Below, in pieces: positions 1 through 7,183 of a DNA stretch of 35,115 nt; position 1 is the stretch's first letter, and the number at the start of each line of letters is the position of its first letter. The stretch lies in NCBI GenBank assembly GCA_902789915.1, contig CADAPW010000069.1, positions 1-35,115 of the forward strand. Reading direction: 5' to 3'. Source of the DNA: an uncultured Bacteroidia bacterium (GTDB taxonomy: Bacteria; Bacteroidota; Bacteroidia; Bacteroidales; F082). The position numbers and the translations under genes are program-made. The notes under the pieces are model-generated. The model had not been told where the DNA came from, ran no database searches, and was given only the letters and a program-made list of their open reading frames with translations.

Positions 1-743
1 TGTTTGCGGATGATGTGCTCCCACAGGTGTTCTTTGATGATGTGTTCGGGTGCCGTGGCGATGAACCATACCACGAACAGACTCACGACGGCGAAGATGA
101 GGTTCATCCAGTATTCGTCGAAGATGTTCAGGTGGGTGTGGACGGCTTCTTCGTGTTCATGTTCGTGTTCCAACATGCCGAAGGCCAAGGCCACAATGAA
201 CAATATCACGCCTAAAAGCAAGGCGATGCGCTCTGCGCTGGCGTGCTTCATGTTGCGGAAAGAGGATTTTTCAGGATGTGCGTTGTGCTCTTCGTCTTCC
301 TCGTGGATTTGGTAGCCTTCCTCGCAACCCTCGTGATGGTGATGGGCGTGAGGCTTGGAAAACCTATCTACCAAAAGTCCCGCCAGTACAGCAACCACAA
401 ACAAAATCACCATCAGCAGCAGGGTCTCCTTGGGAATCATGGCGAGCATGACGAAAGCTTCGTCGCCCGACGAGGCAATCATCATGGCAATCAATGCACC
501 GAAACTCAGCAGCTTGTGCGAGTACATCGACACGGCGGCAAAACCGCCCATGCAGCCCGGGATGATGCCCAAGCCTGCGCCTAAGACGACCTGTCCGAAG
601 CGGTTTTGATGCAACCGCGTGAACCATTTCCCGTGCGAATGGATGTTGACATACTCAATCATCAGCATCATGATAATCACTAAGCCAGTGATTAAGATGC
701 TGTTTCTCAGTACATCCAGAAACAAATCCAAAAAGTCGTGCAT
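1..743 (-). CDS. Putative 10-TM manganese/heavy-metal exporter (ArsP_2-like), 3' end outside window
   Basis: The reading frame starts at the ATG at 743 and runs off the left edge with no stop after 247 codons, so the C-terminal half is missing. Hydrophobic segments lie near residues 13-30, 52-75, 80-103, 106-125, 174-190 and 213-230. A conserved-looking stretch around 60-100 contains PGCMGGFAAVSMYSHK and ASSGDEAFVMLAMIP. Between the fourth and fifth membrane segments is a cytoplasm-like loop (about 130-165) rich in His, Glu and Asp, including HAHHHHEGCEE, and a second patch LEHEHEHEEAVHTH near 191-204; both look like metal-binding loops. This matches my memory of the family annotated as putative manganese transporter or 10TM heavy-metal exporter (PF11449), which is common in Bacteroidetes. 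Substrate is inferred only. A promoter lies 20 bases upstream. Confidence 0.72.
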   Translation of the reverse strand, partial: MHDFLDLFLDVLRNSILITGLVIIMMLMIEYVNIHSHGKWFTRLHQNRFGQVVLGAGLGIIPGCMGGFAAVSMYSHKLLSFGALIAMMIASSGDEAFVMLAMIPKETLLLMVILFVVAVLAGLLVDRFSKPHAHHHHEGCEEGYQIHEEDEEHNAHPEKSSFRNMKHASAERIALLLGVILFIVALAFGMLEHEHEHEEAVHTHLNIFDEYWMNLIFAVVSLFVVWFIATAPEHIIKEHLWEHIIRK

Positions 744-762
744 AGGTTGAAAAATTGGGCTG

Positions 763-793
763 CAAAATTAGGAAATTATTATCTTTGCCGCAA
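763..793 (-). promoter_or_regulatory. Bacteroidetes-type promoter for the metal exporter
   Basis: On the minus strand the sequence reads TTGC, a 19-base spacer, then TAATTTTG (plus-strand 763-770), close to the TTTG-N19-21-TAnnTTTG consensus. Transcription would begin about ten bases before the ATG at 743. A plus-strand TATCTTTG at 780-787 overlaps it, but no plus-strand gene follows. Confidence 0.5.
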
Positions 794-800
794 AATTAAA

Positions 801-861
801 GACGCGAGACCACGAGACACGGGACACCAGTCCAATGTCCCGCGTCCCGAAGTCCCGCGTG
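801..861. repeat. Intergenic inverted repeat, GACGCG/CCCGCGT family
   Basis: The left arm (801-825) is rich in GACGCGAG and CACGGGAC units. The right arm (837-861) carries GTCCCGCG twice, so the region can fold into an imperfect hairpin. The 16-base core TCCCGAAGTCCCGCGT (845-860) is repeated identically at 2566-2581, upstream of rimM, so it is a dispersed element and not only a local terminator. Confidence 0.6.
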
Positions 862-885
862 AGGGTAAGTTAATTTACATGTCAA

Positions 886-1107
886 TTATCCTTTTTTTCC
901 CTTTTCCTTTCTCTTTTTGTGTGAATATGTAACAATTAAAGTGGTAACAAAGATTGTTGCTGCAACTGAAATAATTTGTACAATCATGTTTTTAGGAAAG
1001 AAATAACTTACTAAACTCACTATGATTGCACAACCGACAGCATCGGCTATCAATAGTTCTGTAAACAGTTTTTTTTGGAAACTCATAAGCAGTAATTTAG
1101 AATTCAT
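886..1107 (-). CDS. Small two-helix membrane protein overlapping the glycine-zipper lipoprotein
   Basis: This short gene encodes about 73 residues from the ATG at 1107; a TTG six bases upstream is possible but less likely. It has two hydrophobic segments (roughly LIADAVGCAIIVSLVSYFF and MIVQIISVAATIFVTTLIV) joined by a short PKN turn, and a strongly basic tail, HKKRKEKGKKG, expected on the cytoplasmic side. Its start overlaps the end of the upstream lipoprotein gene by 11 bases, which implies co-transcription and probably translational coupling. I do not recognise a family. Size, topology and position resemble immunity proteins placed after bacteriocin-like genes, but that is inference. Confidence 0.55.
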   Translation of the reverse strand: MNSKLLLMSFQKKLFTELLIADAVGCAIIVSLVSYFFPKNMIVQIISVAATIFVTTLIVTYSHKKRKEKGKKG

Positions 1108-1885
1108 GTTCAATCACTTGGGAAACAGCACTAGAGACAGAACCAACAATTGCGCCAGAAATGGAACCAGGACCGGCTCCAGCACCGCCTCCGAAAAGTG
1201 CGCCTGCTATAGCTCCTCCTATGGCTCCTCCGATATCATTGCCGATAACACTTTTCCAACTAAACCAGCCCCTTTCACGATTTTCACTTAGCAATTCAAT
1301 CCATTCAATTAGATGGTCGTGCCAATAAATACAAGATGCTTTTCCGACAGAAATTGCATAATACAATACTTCGGCCTCTTCATCGGTGCATTCTTGAGTT
1401 ACTCTTTGCCTTACAATTTCAAAGTGTAATAAAGTGGTTTCCAAGTCATAATCTTGACATAGTATTTCTTTTAAGCAGGTCAACAATTCTTTCTGTTTAG
1501 CAGACAAATATCCATCGTCTTGGAGAAACCATGTGCTGCGATAATCATTACAACTCAATACCCTACTATAGATGCTATCAGAGCAAGTTAATGCAATTAG
1601 TTGGTTCTCAGCAGATTCGCAAAACTCTATCATAATAAATTCATCAGTGGATTGTTTTGCAATGGCAAGTGGATTTGTTTCAGTTCTCATATCCATTGTA
1701 AGATTTCCAACTTCTTTTGCAATCTTTAATTCGTTGAGGACATAAGACATTCCTTCATTATGTTTATCACCGAAAGTACGGAATTCAAACGATGATTGCT
1801 CTTTGCTATTGTCGATTGGTTTATTGCAGCTTAGTAATACTATAGAAGATAATACCAATAATGTATACTTAAAAACTTTATTCAT
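1097..1885 (-). CDS. Secreted lipoprotein with C-terminal bacteriocin-like glycine zipper
   Basis: The product is 262 residues. The signal peptide ends in a lipobox (IVLLSC, Cys about 20), so it should be a lipoprotein. The middle is a mostly helical, acidic domain beginning with FGDKHNEGMSYVLNEL; I remember a G-x-x-HN-x-G motif of this kind at the start of other uncharacterised Bacteroidetes secreted proteins. The last 50 residues are a glycine/alanine zipper (GGAIGGAIAGALFGGG followed by GAGPGSISGAIVG), preceded by GWFSWKSVIGNDI, much like pore-forming class II bacteriocin peptides. Base composition is more AT-rich than the neighbouring housekeeping genes, which is consistent with an accessory gene. 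The next gene overlaps its 3' end and encodes a two-helix membrane protein. Function is unknown; a membrane-inserting toxin or competition factor is a hypothesis. Confidence 0.65.
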   Translation of the reverse strand: MNKVFKYTLLVLSSIVLLSCNKPIDNSKEQSSFEFRTFGDKHNEGMSYVLNELKIAKEVGNLTMDMRTETNPLAIAKQSTDEFIMIEFCESAENQLIALTCSDSIYSRVLSCNDYRSTWFLQDDGYLSAKQKELLTCLKEILCQDYDLETTLLHFEIVRQRVTQECTDEEAEVLYYAISVGKASCIYWHDHLIEWIELLSENRERGWFSWKSVIGNDIGGAIGGAIAGALFGGGAGAGPGSISGAIVGSVSSAVSQVIEHEF

Positions 1886-2396
1886 AATTATTCAATGATT
1901 TAACATCGCTTACTCTATTATTTCAAACGGTTTTTCAGCAAACTCCGTTCCCGTCTTTTTTTCCGAAAGGAGGCCAAAACGGGGCAGACCTTATATCCTC
2001 CCGAGGTTCTATGGGCGTTTCCGAGACGAGGTCGGAATGGGCTTCGGCGGTTGGCAAAGAACCTGTGAGGCCGGCTGCCGAAGCCACGGTTTTGGCCATT
2101 TGGGTTTGCAGAGATGCCATACGTCCGCTCGCCACGAAAGGTCGTGAAGAAGACGATGGCACATTTTCTCCATATGGGACAACAGATAGGAAACCTTGTC
2201 GTTAAGCATAAGACTAATCCTAAAAATGACCATTATGGGAGAAAGAAAAGCACTAACACGCGATGCAAGGCGGTTCGTCCACCTTTTCAGCTTTGTTGCC
2301 CAATGTCCAGCTCTGTGTCGCATCGTTTTATGGTGTTCGCGCAGGGTTAAACAATCGTTTTCAATTCAAGGGTCAAAGCTTCCGCTTTTCCGATGG
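1886..2396. other. Gene-poor stretch downstream of a strong minus-strand promoter; possible ncRNA or decayed gene
   Basis: No convincing protein is encoded here on either strand. The best candidate is a 104-codon minus-strand frame (2323 to 2009, starting MRHRAGHWATKLKRW). A second frame shifted by one follows (about 2180 to 1935), ending in PREDIRSAPFWPPFGKKDGN. Each looks more protein-like in only one half, as if a single gene had lost its frame near 2165. I recognise neither. The predicted transcript ends in two hairpin-capable sequences: CCCGT/ACGGG arms at about 1954-1982 and AACGG/CCGTT arms at about 1927-1950. The core motifs I know for RNase P RNA and tmRNA are absent. Confidence 0.35.
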
Positions 2397-2428
2397 CAAA
2401 GATATAACACAAAATATGGATTTGTCAA
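2397..2428 (-). promoter_or_regulatory. Strong Bacteroidetes-type promoter pointing left
   Basis: The minus strand reads TTGACA, a 16-base AT-rich spacer, then TATATCTTTG (plus 2397-2406). This is among the best promoter matches in the window, yet no clear gene follows it. It is back to back with the rimM promoter about 90 bases away. Confidence 0.55.
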
Positions 2429-2513
2429 GTGTTTTTTGATATTTTTATTTTATTTTGTTTCAAAATATTGAAAATCAAATGAATAAAATTATATTCCATG
2501 ATAATGGAAAGCA

Positions 2514-2540
2514 TTGTATATGTCTTTTTTCTATCTTTGC
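2514..2540 (+). promoter_or_regulatory. Promoter of rimM-trmN
   Basis: TTG at 2514-2516 and TATCTTTG at 2532-2539 form a short-spaced Bacteroidetes-type promoter. The predicted leader of about 50 bases contains the GACGCG/CCCGCGT repeat. Confidence 0.5.
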
Positions 2541-2550
2541 AGCGTAATTA

Positions 2551-2587
2551 ATGACGCGAAGCTTGTCCCGAAGTCCCGCGTCCCGAG
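2551..2587. repeat. Second copy of the GACGCG/CCCGCGT element, in the rimM leader
   Basis: It shares the 16-base core TCCCGAAGTCCCGCGT (2566-2581) with the element at 845-860. GACGCGAAG at 2553 can pair with part of the CCCGCGTC arm. It ends ten bases before the rimM ATG, so it would lie in the mRNA leader. Confidence 0.55.
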
Positions 2588-2596
2588 TCATTGAAT

Positions 2597-3121
2597 ATGA
2601 AAAAAGAAGACTGTTTTTACTTAGGCAAAATCGTCAAGACGCACGGACTGAAAGGCGAGGTGACCCTCAAAATCGACGCCGACGACCCGTCAGCATACTT
2701 TGACATGAAGCATTTCTTCCTCGAAATCAACAAGGTGCTGACGCCGTTTTTCGTGGAGAAAATCACGCCGAATGGCGACAAGTTCTTTGTGGCCATTCAA
2801 GACATCAAGACGATTGAAACGGCGCAAAACCTGGTAGGGAAGACCGTTTACCTGCCCATGGAAATGCTCCCAAAACTCAGCGGCAAGCAGTTCTATTTCC
2901 ATGAGATTGTGGGCTTTACCGTGGTCGACACCGAAAAAGGCGAGCTGGGACCTGTCACGGAGGTGCTGGAATACCCCACGCAGGCCATCCTGCAGATCAT
3001 GAAAGGCAAGAAGGAGATCCTCATTCCCATCCTCGACCAAGTCATCCAGAATGTTGACCGCGACAAGAAAATACTTCAAATCACCGCACCTGAAGGGTTG
3101 ATAGACATGTACTTGCAATGA
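2597..3121 (+). CDS. rimM: Ribosome maturation factor RimM
   Basis: The 174-residue product has the usual length and two-domain layout. The N-terminal barrel begins with the diagnostic YLGKIVKTHGLKGEV (about 8-22). The C-terminal PRC barrel carries QFYFHEIVGF near 97-106, ILQI and EILIPILDQVIQ. RimM binds ribosomal protein S19 and assists maturation of the 30S head and 16S rRNA processing. I chose the ATG at 2597 over a TTG two codons earlier because the family begins just before the YLG motif. The stop codon overlaps the start of the next gene (ATGA at 3118-3121). rimM without trmD or rpsP next to it is common in Bacteroidetes. Confidence 0.95.
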   Translation: MKKEDCFYLGKIVKTHGLKGEVTLKIDADDPSAYFDMKHFFLEINKVLTPFFVEKITPNGDKFFVAIQDIKTIETAQNLVGKTVYLPMEMLPKLSGKQFYFHEIVGFTVVDTEKGELGPVTEVLEYPTQAILQIMKGKKEILIPILDQVIQNVDRDKKILQITAPEGLIDMYLQ

Positions 3122-3831
3122 CCGATGCGCGCCCCTTCCACTTCAAGCATTTTAGCCTCTTCCATCATCGCTCGACGATGAAGGTGGGCACCGATGCCAT
3201 TTTGCTCGGTCGCTGGGTGGAGGTGAAGCCGACGGATGTGGCACTCGACATTGGCACGGGTTGCGGCTTGCTGCCGCTGATGCTCTCACAAAAAGGTGTC
3301 GCTTATATGGATGCGGTTGACATCGACAAGGCTTCCATTGAGGAGGCGACCATCAACTTTGAAGCTTCACAATGGCGCGATTATCTGAAAGCCTATCATT
3401 CTGACATCGTTGATTTCCAAATCGATAAGAAGTATGATTTGATTGTTTCCAACCCGCCGTTTTTCAATCATTACTCCAAGTGCGACTCGGAGCGAAAAAG
3501 CCGCGCGCGTCACAACGATGCAGGCTTGTCGTATGCCACGATTTGCTCAGTGGTCGTTCGCTTGATGCTGCCCGATGGTCGCTTTGCCTTGGTGCTGCCC
3601 GTCAATGTGATGGATGCGTTTCTGGAGGAAGCCGAAAAAACGGGGCTTTATCTGCACAAACGTATGACCATCATTCCCATTGAAGGCAAAGACCCCAATC
3701 GCGTTAACCTTGAATTGGGGCTTGCGCCCGTGCCTGAAATAAAAGAGGAAACCTTTGTCATCCGCGATGCGGACAAGCGTTTCACGCCTCAATACAACGA
3801 ATTCTTGAGGGATTATTATTTGGGACTTTAA
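3118..3831 (+). CDS. trmN: tRNA1(Val) (adenine(37)-N6)-methyltransferase, TrmN6/YfiC type
   Basis: This 237-residue class I SAM-dependent methyltransferase starts with FHFKHFSLFHHRSTMKVGTDAILLGRW, as typical for the YfiC group. The SAM-binding motif I is LDIGTGCGLLPLM (about 43-55), followed by the acidic motif DAVDIDKASIEEA, and the N6-adenine methyltransferase signature NPPF is at about 111-114. The family methylates A37 of tRNA1(Val). It overlaps rimM by four bases, so translation is likely coupled, joining two translation-apparatus genes. It ends five bases before the convergent barrel gene. Confidence 0.9.
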   Translation: MTDARPFHFKHFSLFHHRSTMKVGTDAILLGRWVEVKPTDVALDIGTGCGLLPLMLSQKGVAYMDAVDIDKASIEEATINFEASQWRDYLKAYHSDIVDFQIDKKYDLIVSNPPFFNHYSKCDSERKSRARHNDAGLSYATICSVVVRLMLPDGRFALVLPVNVMDAFLEEAEKTGLYLHKRMTIIPIEGKDPNRVNLELGLAPVPEIKEETFVIRDADKRFTPQYNEFLRDYYLGL

Positions 3832-3836
3832 GGAAT

Positions 3837-4676
3837 CTATTCTTTTTTCTTCGAACCTTCCTTATTCGCCTTGCTCCTGTGCTCGTTGAAGATATACACT
3901 ATGCGCAAAGTGATGCTGTTGTTGTATTGCAGGCGGATTTGGTTGGCCAACTGTAGGCCTTCGTCGGAGTAGAACATCCTGGTGCGAATGGGACGTAGCG
4001 AATACTGGTAACGCAACTCGGCGTGGATGCCTTCCCAAATCCTCACCCTCAAGTCGGCGCAGATGTTGAAGTCGTAGGGGCGGTACGAATGGGAATTGTC
4101 GACCACGGAAGAGATGAGGACGGTGTCGGGGACGCCTGCCGAACGGATGACTTTGTCAAGCTCGTTAATGTCACTGATACGGCTGATGTCGGGCATGCGG
4201 TCTTCGTTTTCCTTCCAGTGCAAATTGCCGTCACCAATGGCAATGCCCGTCGATTCCCCGTTGTTTCTCTCGTCGAGGTAGACGATGCGCCCAAAGGAGG
4301 CACCGAGGCCGATGCTATATCTGTCCTTGTCGGTAAAATAAAGCATCAAGGGAATCTCGGCGTAGTTGAGTTTCAGGTTATAGGCGTATGGATAGGTGCT
4401 GCTGGAGGTGAAGGCGTGTCGCTTGTAGGCGCCTTTTTGGTTGAAGAGCACCTCAAGGCCGATATCCATGGTGAAGTTGTTCACGCTGACGATGGGAATC
4501 AAGGCACCGGCACCGGCATGTATGCCGAATCTTCTAAAGCCAAAGCATTCGTCGCCGTCCACCTGGCAGGCATTGCCGCCAAAAAACACTTCGCCCTTGA
4601 CGATTTGGGCGTGGAGCAGGGTGGGGGTAAGCATCAATAATGCCAATATAACGGTAATTATTCTGAATCTCTTCAT
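3837..4676 (-). CDS. Outer-membrane beta-barrel protein, PorT-like
   Basis: The 279-residue protein has a signal peptide (MKRFRIITVILALLMLTPTLLHA, then Q). Alternating hydrophobic strands end in aromatic residues and carry barrel features, such as FGIHAGAGALIPI, FTMDIGLEVLFNQKGAY, LNYAEIPLMLYF, YSIGLGASFGRIVY and IHAELRYQYSL. The final strand, SITLRIVYIFN, is followed by a charged tail rich in Lys and Glu. This is the general pattern of the Bacteroidetes outer membrane beta-barrel family (PF13568-like). It lies just downstream of two secreted proteases on the same strand, with its own -7 box in between. The specific role is unknown. Confidence 0.75.
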   Translation of the reverse strand: MKRFRIITVILALLMLTPTLLHAQIVKGEVFFGGNACQVDGDECFGFRRFGIHAGAGALIPIVSVNNFTMDIGLEVLFNQKGAYKRHAFTSSSTYPYAYNLKLNYAEIPLMLYFTDKDRYSIGLGASFGRIVYLDERNNGESTGIAIGDGNLHWKENEDRMPDISRISDINELDKVIRSAGVPDTVLISSVVDNSHSYRPYDFNICADLRVRIWEGIHAELRYQYSLRPIRTRMFYSDEGLQLANQIRLQYNNSITLRIVYIFNEHRSKANKEGSKKKE

Positions 4677-4733
4677 GTTCTCTCGTTTGATAGGATTAAC
4701 TGATTTGTGGCGCTTTTATTGCGAAACGCGCTG

Positions 4734-4741
4734 CAAAAATA
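4734..4741 (-). promoter_or_regulatory. -7 box upstream of the beta-barrel gene
   Basis: TATTTTTG on the minus strand, followed by CAGCG, sits about 58 bases before the barrel ATG and just after the stop of the protease gene. The barrel may therefore have its own promoter in addition to read-through. Confidence 0.35.
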
Positions 4742-4752
4742 CAATTTCATTT

Positions 4753-7161
4753 TCAATTCAGCTGCTGTCCCGTCACAGTATAGCGTTTTCCGTCCTTGAT
4801 GATGATGATATGTCCGTTTTCAATCACTTTCTGCACATTTGAGTCATTGTCGTTCTCATGTTCCGATATGCCGATGTGCTGTTTCTCGATGGGCTCTGAC
4901 CAAATAATTTCTGATTCGCCACCGTTCTCAAATATCCTGCTGATGCCAAAACGGTATAGGCCTGTGGCGGCATTCTCCCATGAATTGTCGATGTAGGAAG
5001 CTCCTTCGATGCCATTGGCAAGCATCACAGTATGCCCTTCGCTGTCGGAGCGGTAGATTCGGTAACCAATACTATGCTCCATTTGCTCATTGGCGTTTTT
5101 GATCTCATAAATGCGAATGGAGTAGTCAATGGCAACAAATATAGCATCTTTGCCATCATATTTCCCGACATGCGCCCCAAGTCCATAGGTGTAATCCCAA
5201 TCTATACTCACCAAGGGCCGTTCATAGATGAGGTTACTGTTGATGTCATAGTTGTAAATTCCGCTTGTTCTTGTTAGTAATAGGTGCGGATTCCCATCTT
5301 GGGCAGTGTAATATCCTACGCCATAGATGTAATCTTCTAAAGTAGGACTGGTTTTTATGACTTGGCCTTGACGATTATATAGCAAAACACTATAATCATG
5401 ACCTAACCAGAATCCATCGTATTCAGGATCATAGGTTACCGAACCGAACCAACGGCTCATCGCAGTGCTGTCGATTACCGTTTTGTTGTAGAAGTCTAAG
5501 GTGTATAATAGACTTAGGCCGGAATGCCCGGCGTTACAATAGAAGTTGGTGCCATCATAGCCAAGACTCGAAGCATCGGGGATGCCCTCCAAGTTGAATC
5601 TTTCAAGCAATTCTCCGTCCATAGTGTATTTTCCGAACGAGAAAGGATGAGGGTCCCAATAAGCGTAGGTGACATAGATGTGTTCGCCGTCTGAGACCAC
5701 ACCGCTACATTCTTCATCGGTCCCAAATTGTTTCAAAAGCGGCCATTCGCTGTCTTCATAGGTCCATGAAAGGCCTACGCTTGAACTAAATGGATTGCTT
5801 GCATCGGGTGCGTAGTTTGCAGTGATTTGGCTTACGGGAAGACATGAGAAAAGAGCCTCTATGTTGAGGGTGTCCTTGTTTACTGTAAAGGTGAACGATA
5901 ATGGGTTGGATACATATTGTCCGTCTCTCTTCCAACAATATAAACCATAATTCTCTGAGGGTATTGCGGTTAAGGTGCATTGCTCGCCTATGTGGTATTC
6001 GCCAGCGCCTTCAATAATACCACCAGTAGTCGGATAGGAAGTGGCGAATACGAGGCAGGGCTCATATTGCGGGATGATGTCAAAAATGGCCGTGTTGTTT
6101 TTGTTGAATGTATATCCTAACGGGTTCAGGTTGCCCAAGGCGAAATAACCGTCGGCACGGCCCCAGCCCCAATTGAAATGCAGCAGGTCGTTGTCGTCGT
6201 AGCCGTCGCATACAAAGGAATGGCCGCCAGCGCTGCCGCTTCCTGAATAAAGCACCGGACGCTGTAGGTCGAGGTCGTTCCTTAAAAGTGAGAGCCACTC
6301 ATCGTTGCTGTAATTCTTTTGTTTTTCAAAATGGATATTTCTCGAATAGCTGAAATAGCGCCTCATGGCATCGGTCACATCCTGCGCGTTGGCACCAGAG
6401 CCATTGGAATTATAAAACATCTTTACTGACACTCCGCAATGGTACAGCAAGGTGGCCACGGCTTCAATCTCGGCTTCGGTTGAGTTCTCTGTCAATGAGT
6501 CGGGCATGTGGTCCCAGTCGTAAGAAGTATTGCCGAAATCTGCTGACAGGGTGGTGCCTGCGTTGGTGTAGGCATTCGTGCCCCAACCCGTGGCGGGATA
6601 CCTCCAGTAGCGCATGATTTGTCCCATGGCCACTGCCACGCATCCTACTTCGGCATGGTCGCATGGCCCGCTTATGGTAGGGCAGAGGCTGTTGTAAAGG
6701 CAGCCTTGGTGCCATTTGGTGGTCAGCAAAGGTGCAATAGATTTGTTGGTCTTTTGGTCATTGAGCCGCCCTGTGGCTTTCACCAACTCCCATTGTCTTG
6801 ACGTGGTTTCGTCTGCTTCAATATGATTCTCGATTCCATATTGGATTCTAGCGGCGAAATCTTGCAGGTATTCCTCCATCTGCACGGGGACATTGTTAGG
6901 GTCGAAACGGCCTTCATGGGAATAGCCGATGATGGGTGTCTCGCAGTCGTCAGCGGCAATGATGACGAAACTGTCCGTGGTGTTGAAGACGTAGAATGAG
7001 GCAACGTTTTTGTCTGTCTGGTAGGTGGAGACGAGCTGCAAGTCATTGGTCCCCATAAATTTGGCGGCAACGGACTGCGCCGTTTGAAGGCCGACTGGGA
7101 GAGCTGTTGAAGAAAGAAACAGCCCGAAAACAATGATGCAAAGTAAAAAAGTCTTTTTCAT
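4753..7161 (-). CDS. Secreted C10 (streptopain-family) cysteine protease, downstream paralog
   Basis: This 802-residue preproprotein has a signal peptide (1-20) and an N-terminal inhibitory prodomain of the Spi/SpeB type (about 21-140; SFVIIAADD and PIIGYSHEG). The catalytic domain follows (about 141-350). The nucleophile is Cys174 in EVGCVAVAMGQIMRYW, and the general base is His314 in AGGHSFVCDGYDD, followed by HFNWGWG. Cys154, Cys160 and Cys167 just before the active site are extra compared with streptopain and could form disulfides. After the protease domain come a repeat-like domain with CTLTAIPSENYGLYCW and a long beta-rich region resembling propeller blades (about 450-700). The end is the short conserved tail KVIENGHIIIIKDGKRYT, of the kind found at the C terminus of many Bacteroidales secreted proteins. 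It lies 22 bases after its paralog and is probably co-transcribed with it. Confidence 0.9.
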   Translation of the reverse strand: MKKTFLLCIIVFGLFLSSTALPVGLQTAQSVAAKFMGTNDLQLVSTYQTDKNVASFYVFNTTDSFVIIAADDCETPIIGYSHEGRFDPNNVPVQMEEYLQDFAARIQYGIENHIEADETTSRQWELVKATGRLNDQKTNKSIAPLLTTKWHQGCLYNSLCPTISGPCDHAEVGCVAVAMGQIMRYWRYPATGWGTNAYTNAGTTLSADFGNTSYDWDHMPDSLTENSTEAEIEAVATLLYHCGVSVKMFYNSNGSGANAQDVTDAMRRYFSYSRNIHFEKQKNYSNDEWLSLLRNDLDLQRPVLYSGSGSAGGHSFVCDGYDDNDLLHFNWGWGRADGYFALGNLNPLGYTFNKNNTAIFDIIPQYEPCLVFATSYPTTGGIIEGAGEYHIGEQCTLTAIPSENYGLYCWKRDGQYVSNPLSFTFTVNKDTLNIEALFSCLPVSQITANYAPDASNPFSSSVGLSWTYEDSEWPLLKQFGTDEECSGVVSDGEHIYVTYAYWDPHPFSFGKYTMDGELLERFNLEGIPDASSLGYDGTNFYCNAGHSGLSLLYTLDFYNKTVIDSTAMSRWFGSVTYDPEYDGFWLGHDYSVLLYNRQGQVIKTSPTLEDYIYGVGYYTAQDGNPHLLLTRTSGIYNYDINSNLIYERPLVSIDWDYTYGLGAHVGKYDGKDAIFVAIDYSIRIYEIKNANEQMEHSIGYRIYRSDSEGHTVMLANGIEGASYIDNSWENAATGLYRFGISRIFENGGESEIIWSEPIEKQHIGISEHENDNDSNVQKVIENGHIIIIKDGKRYTVTGQQLN

Positions 7162-7183
7162 AAAAACTGGTTATTTAAAGTTT

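Noticed and set aside
738..932. Plus-strand frame between the metal exporter and the membrane protein.
   Set aside because: It needs a GTG start inside the divergent gene and translates the GACGCG repeat; no family resemblance.
1886..2396. RNase P RNA, tmRNA or 6S RNA in the gene-poor stretch.
   Set aside because: I find none of the core motifs of RNase P RNA or tmRNA, and no extended single hairpin of 6S type.
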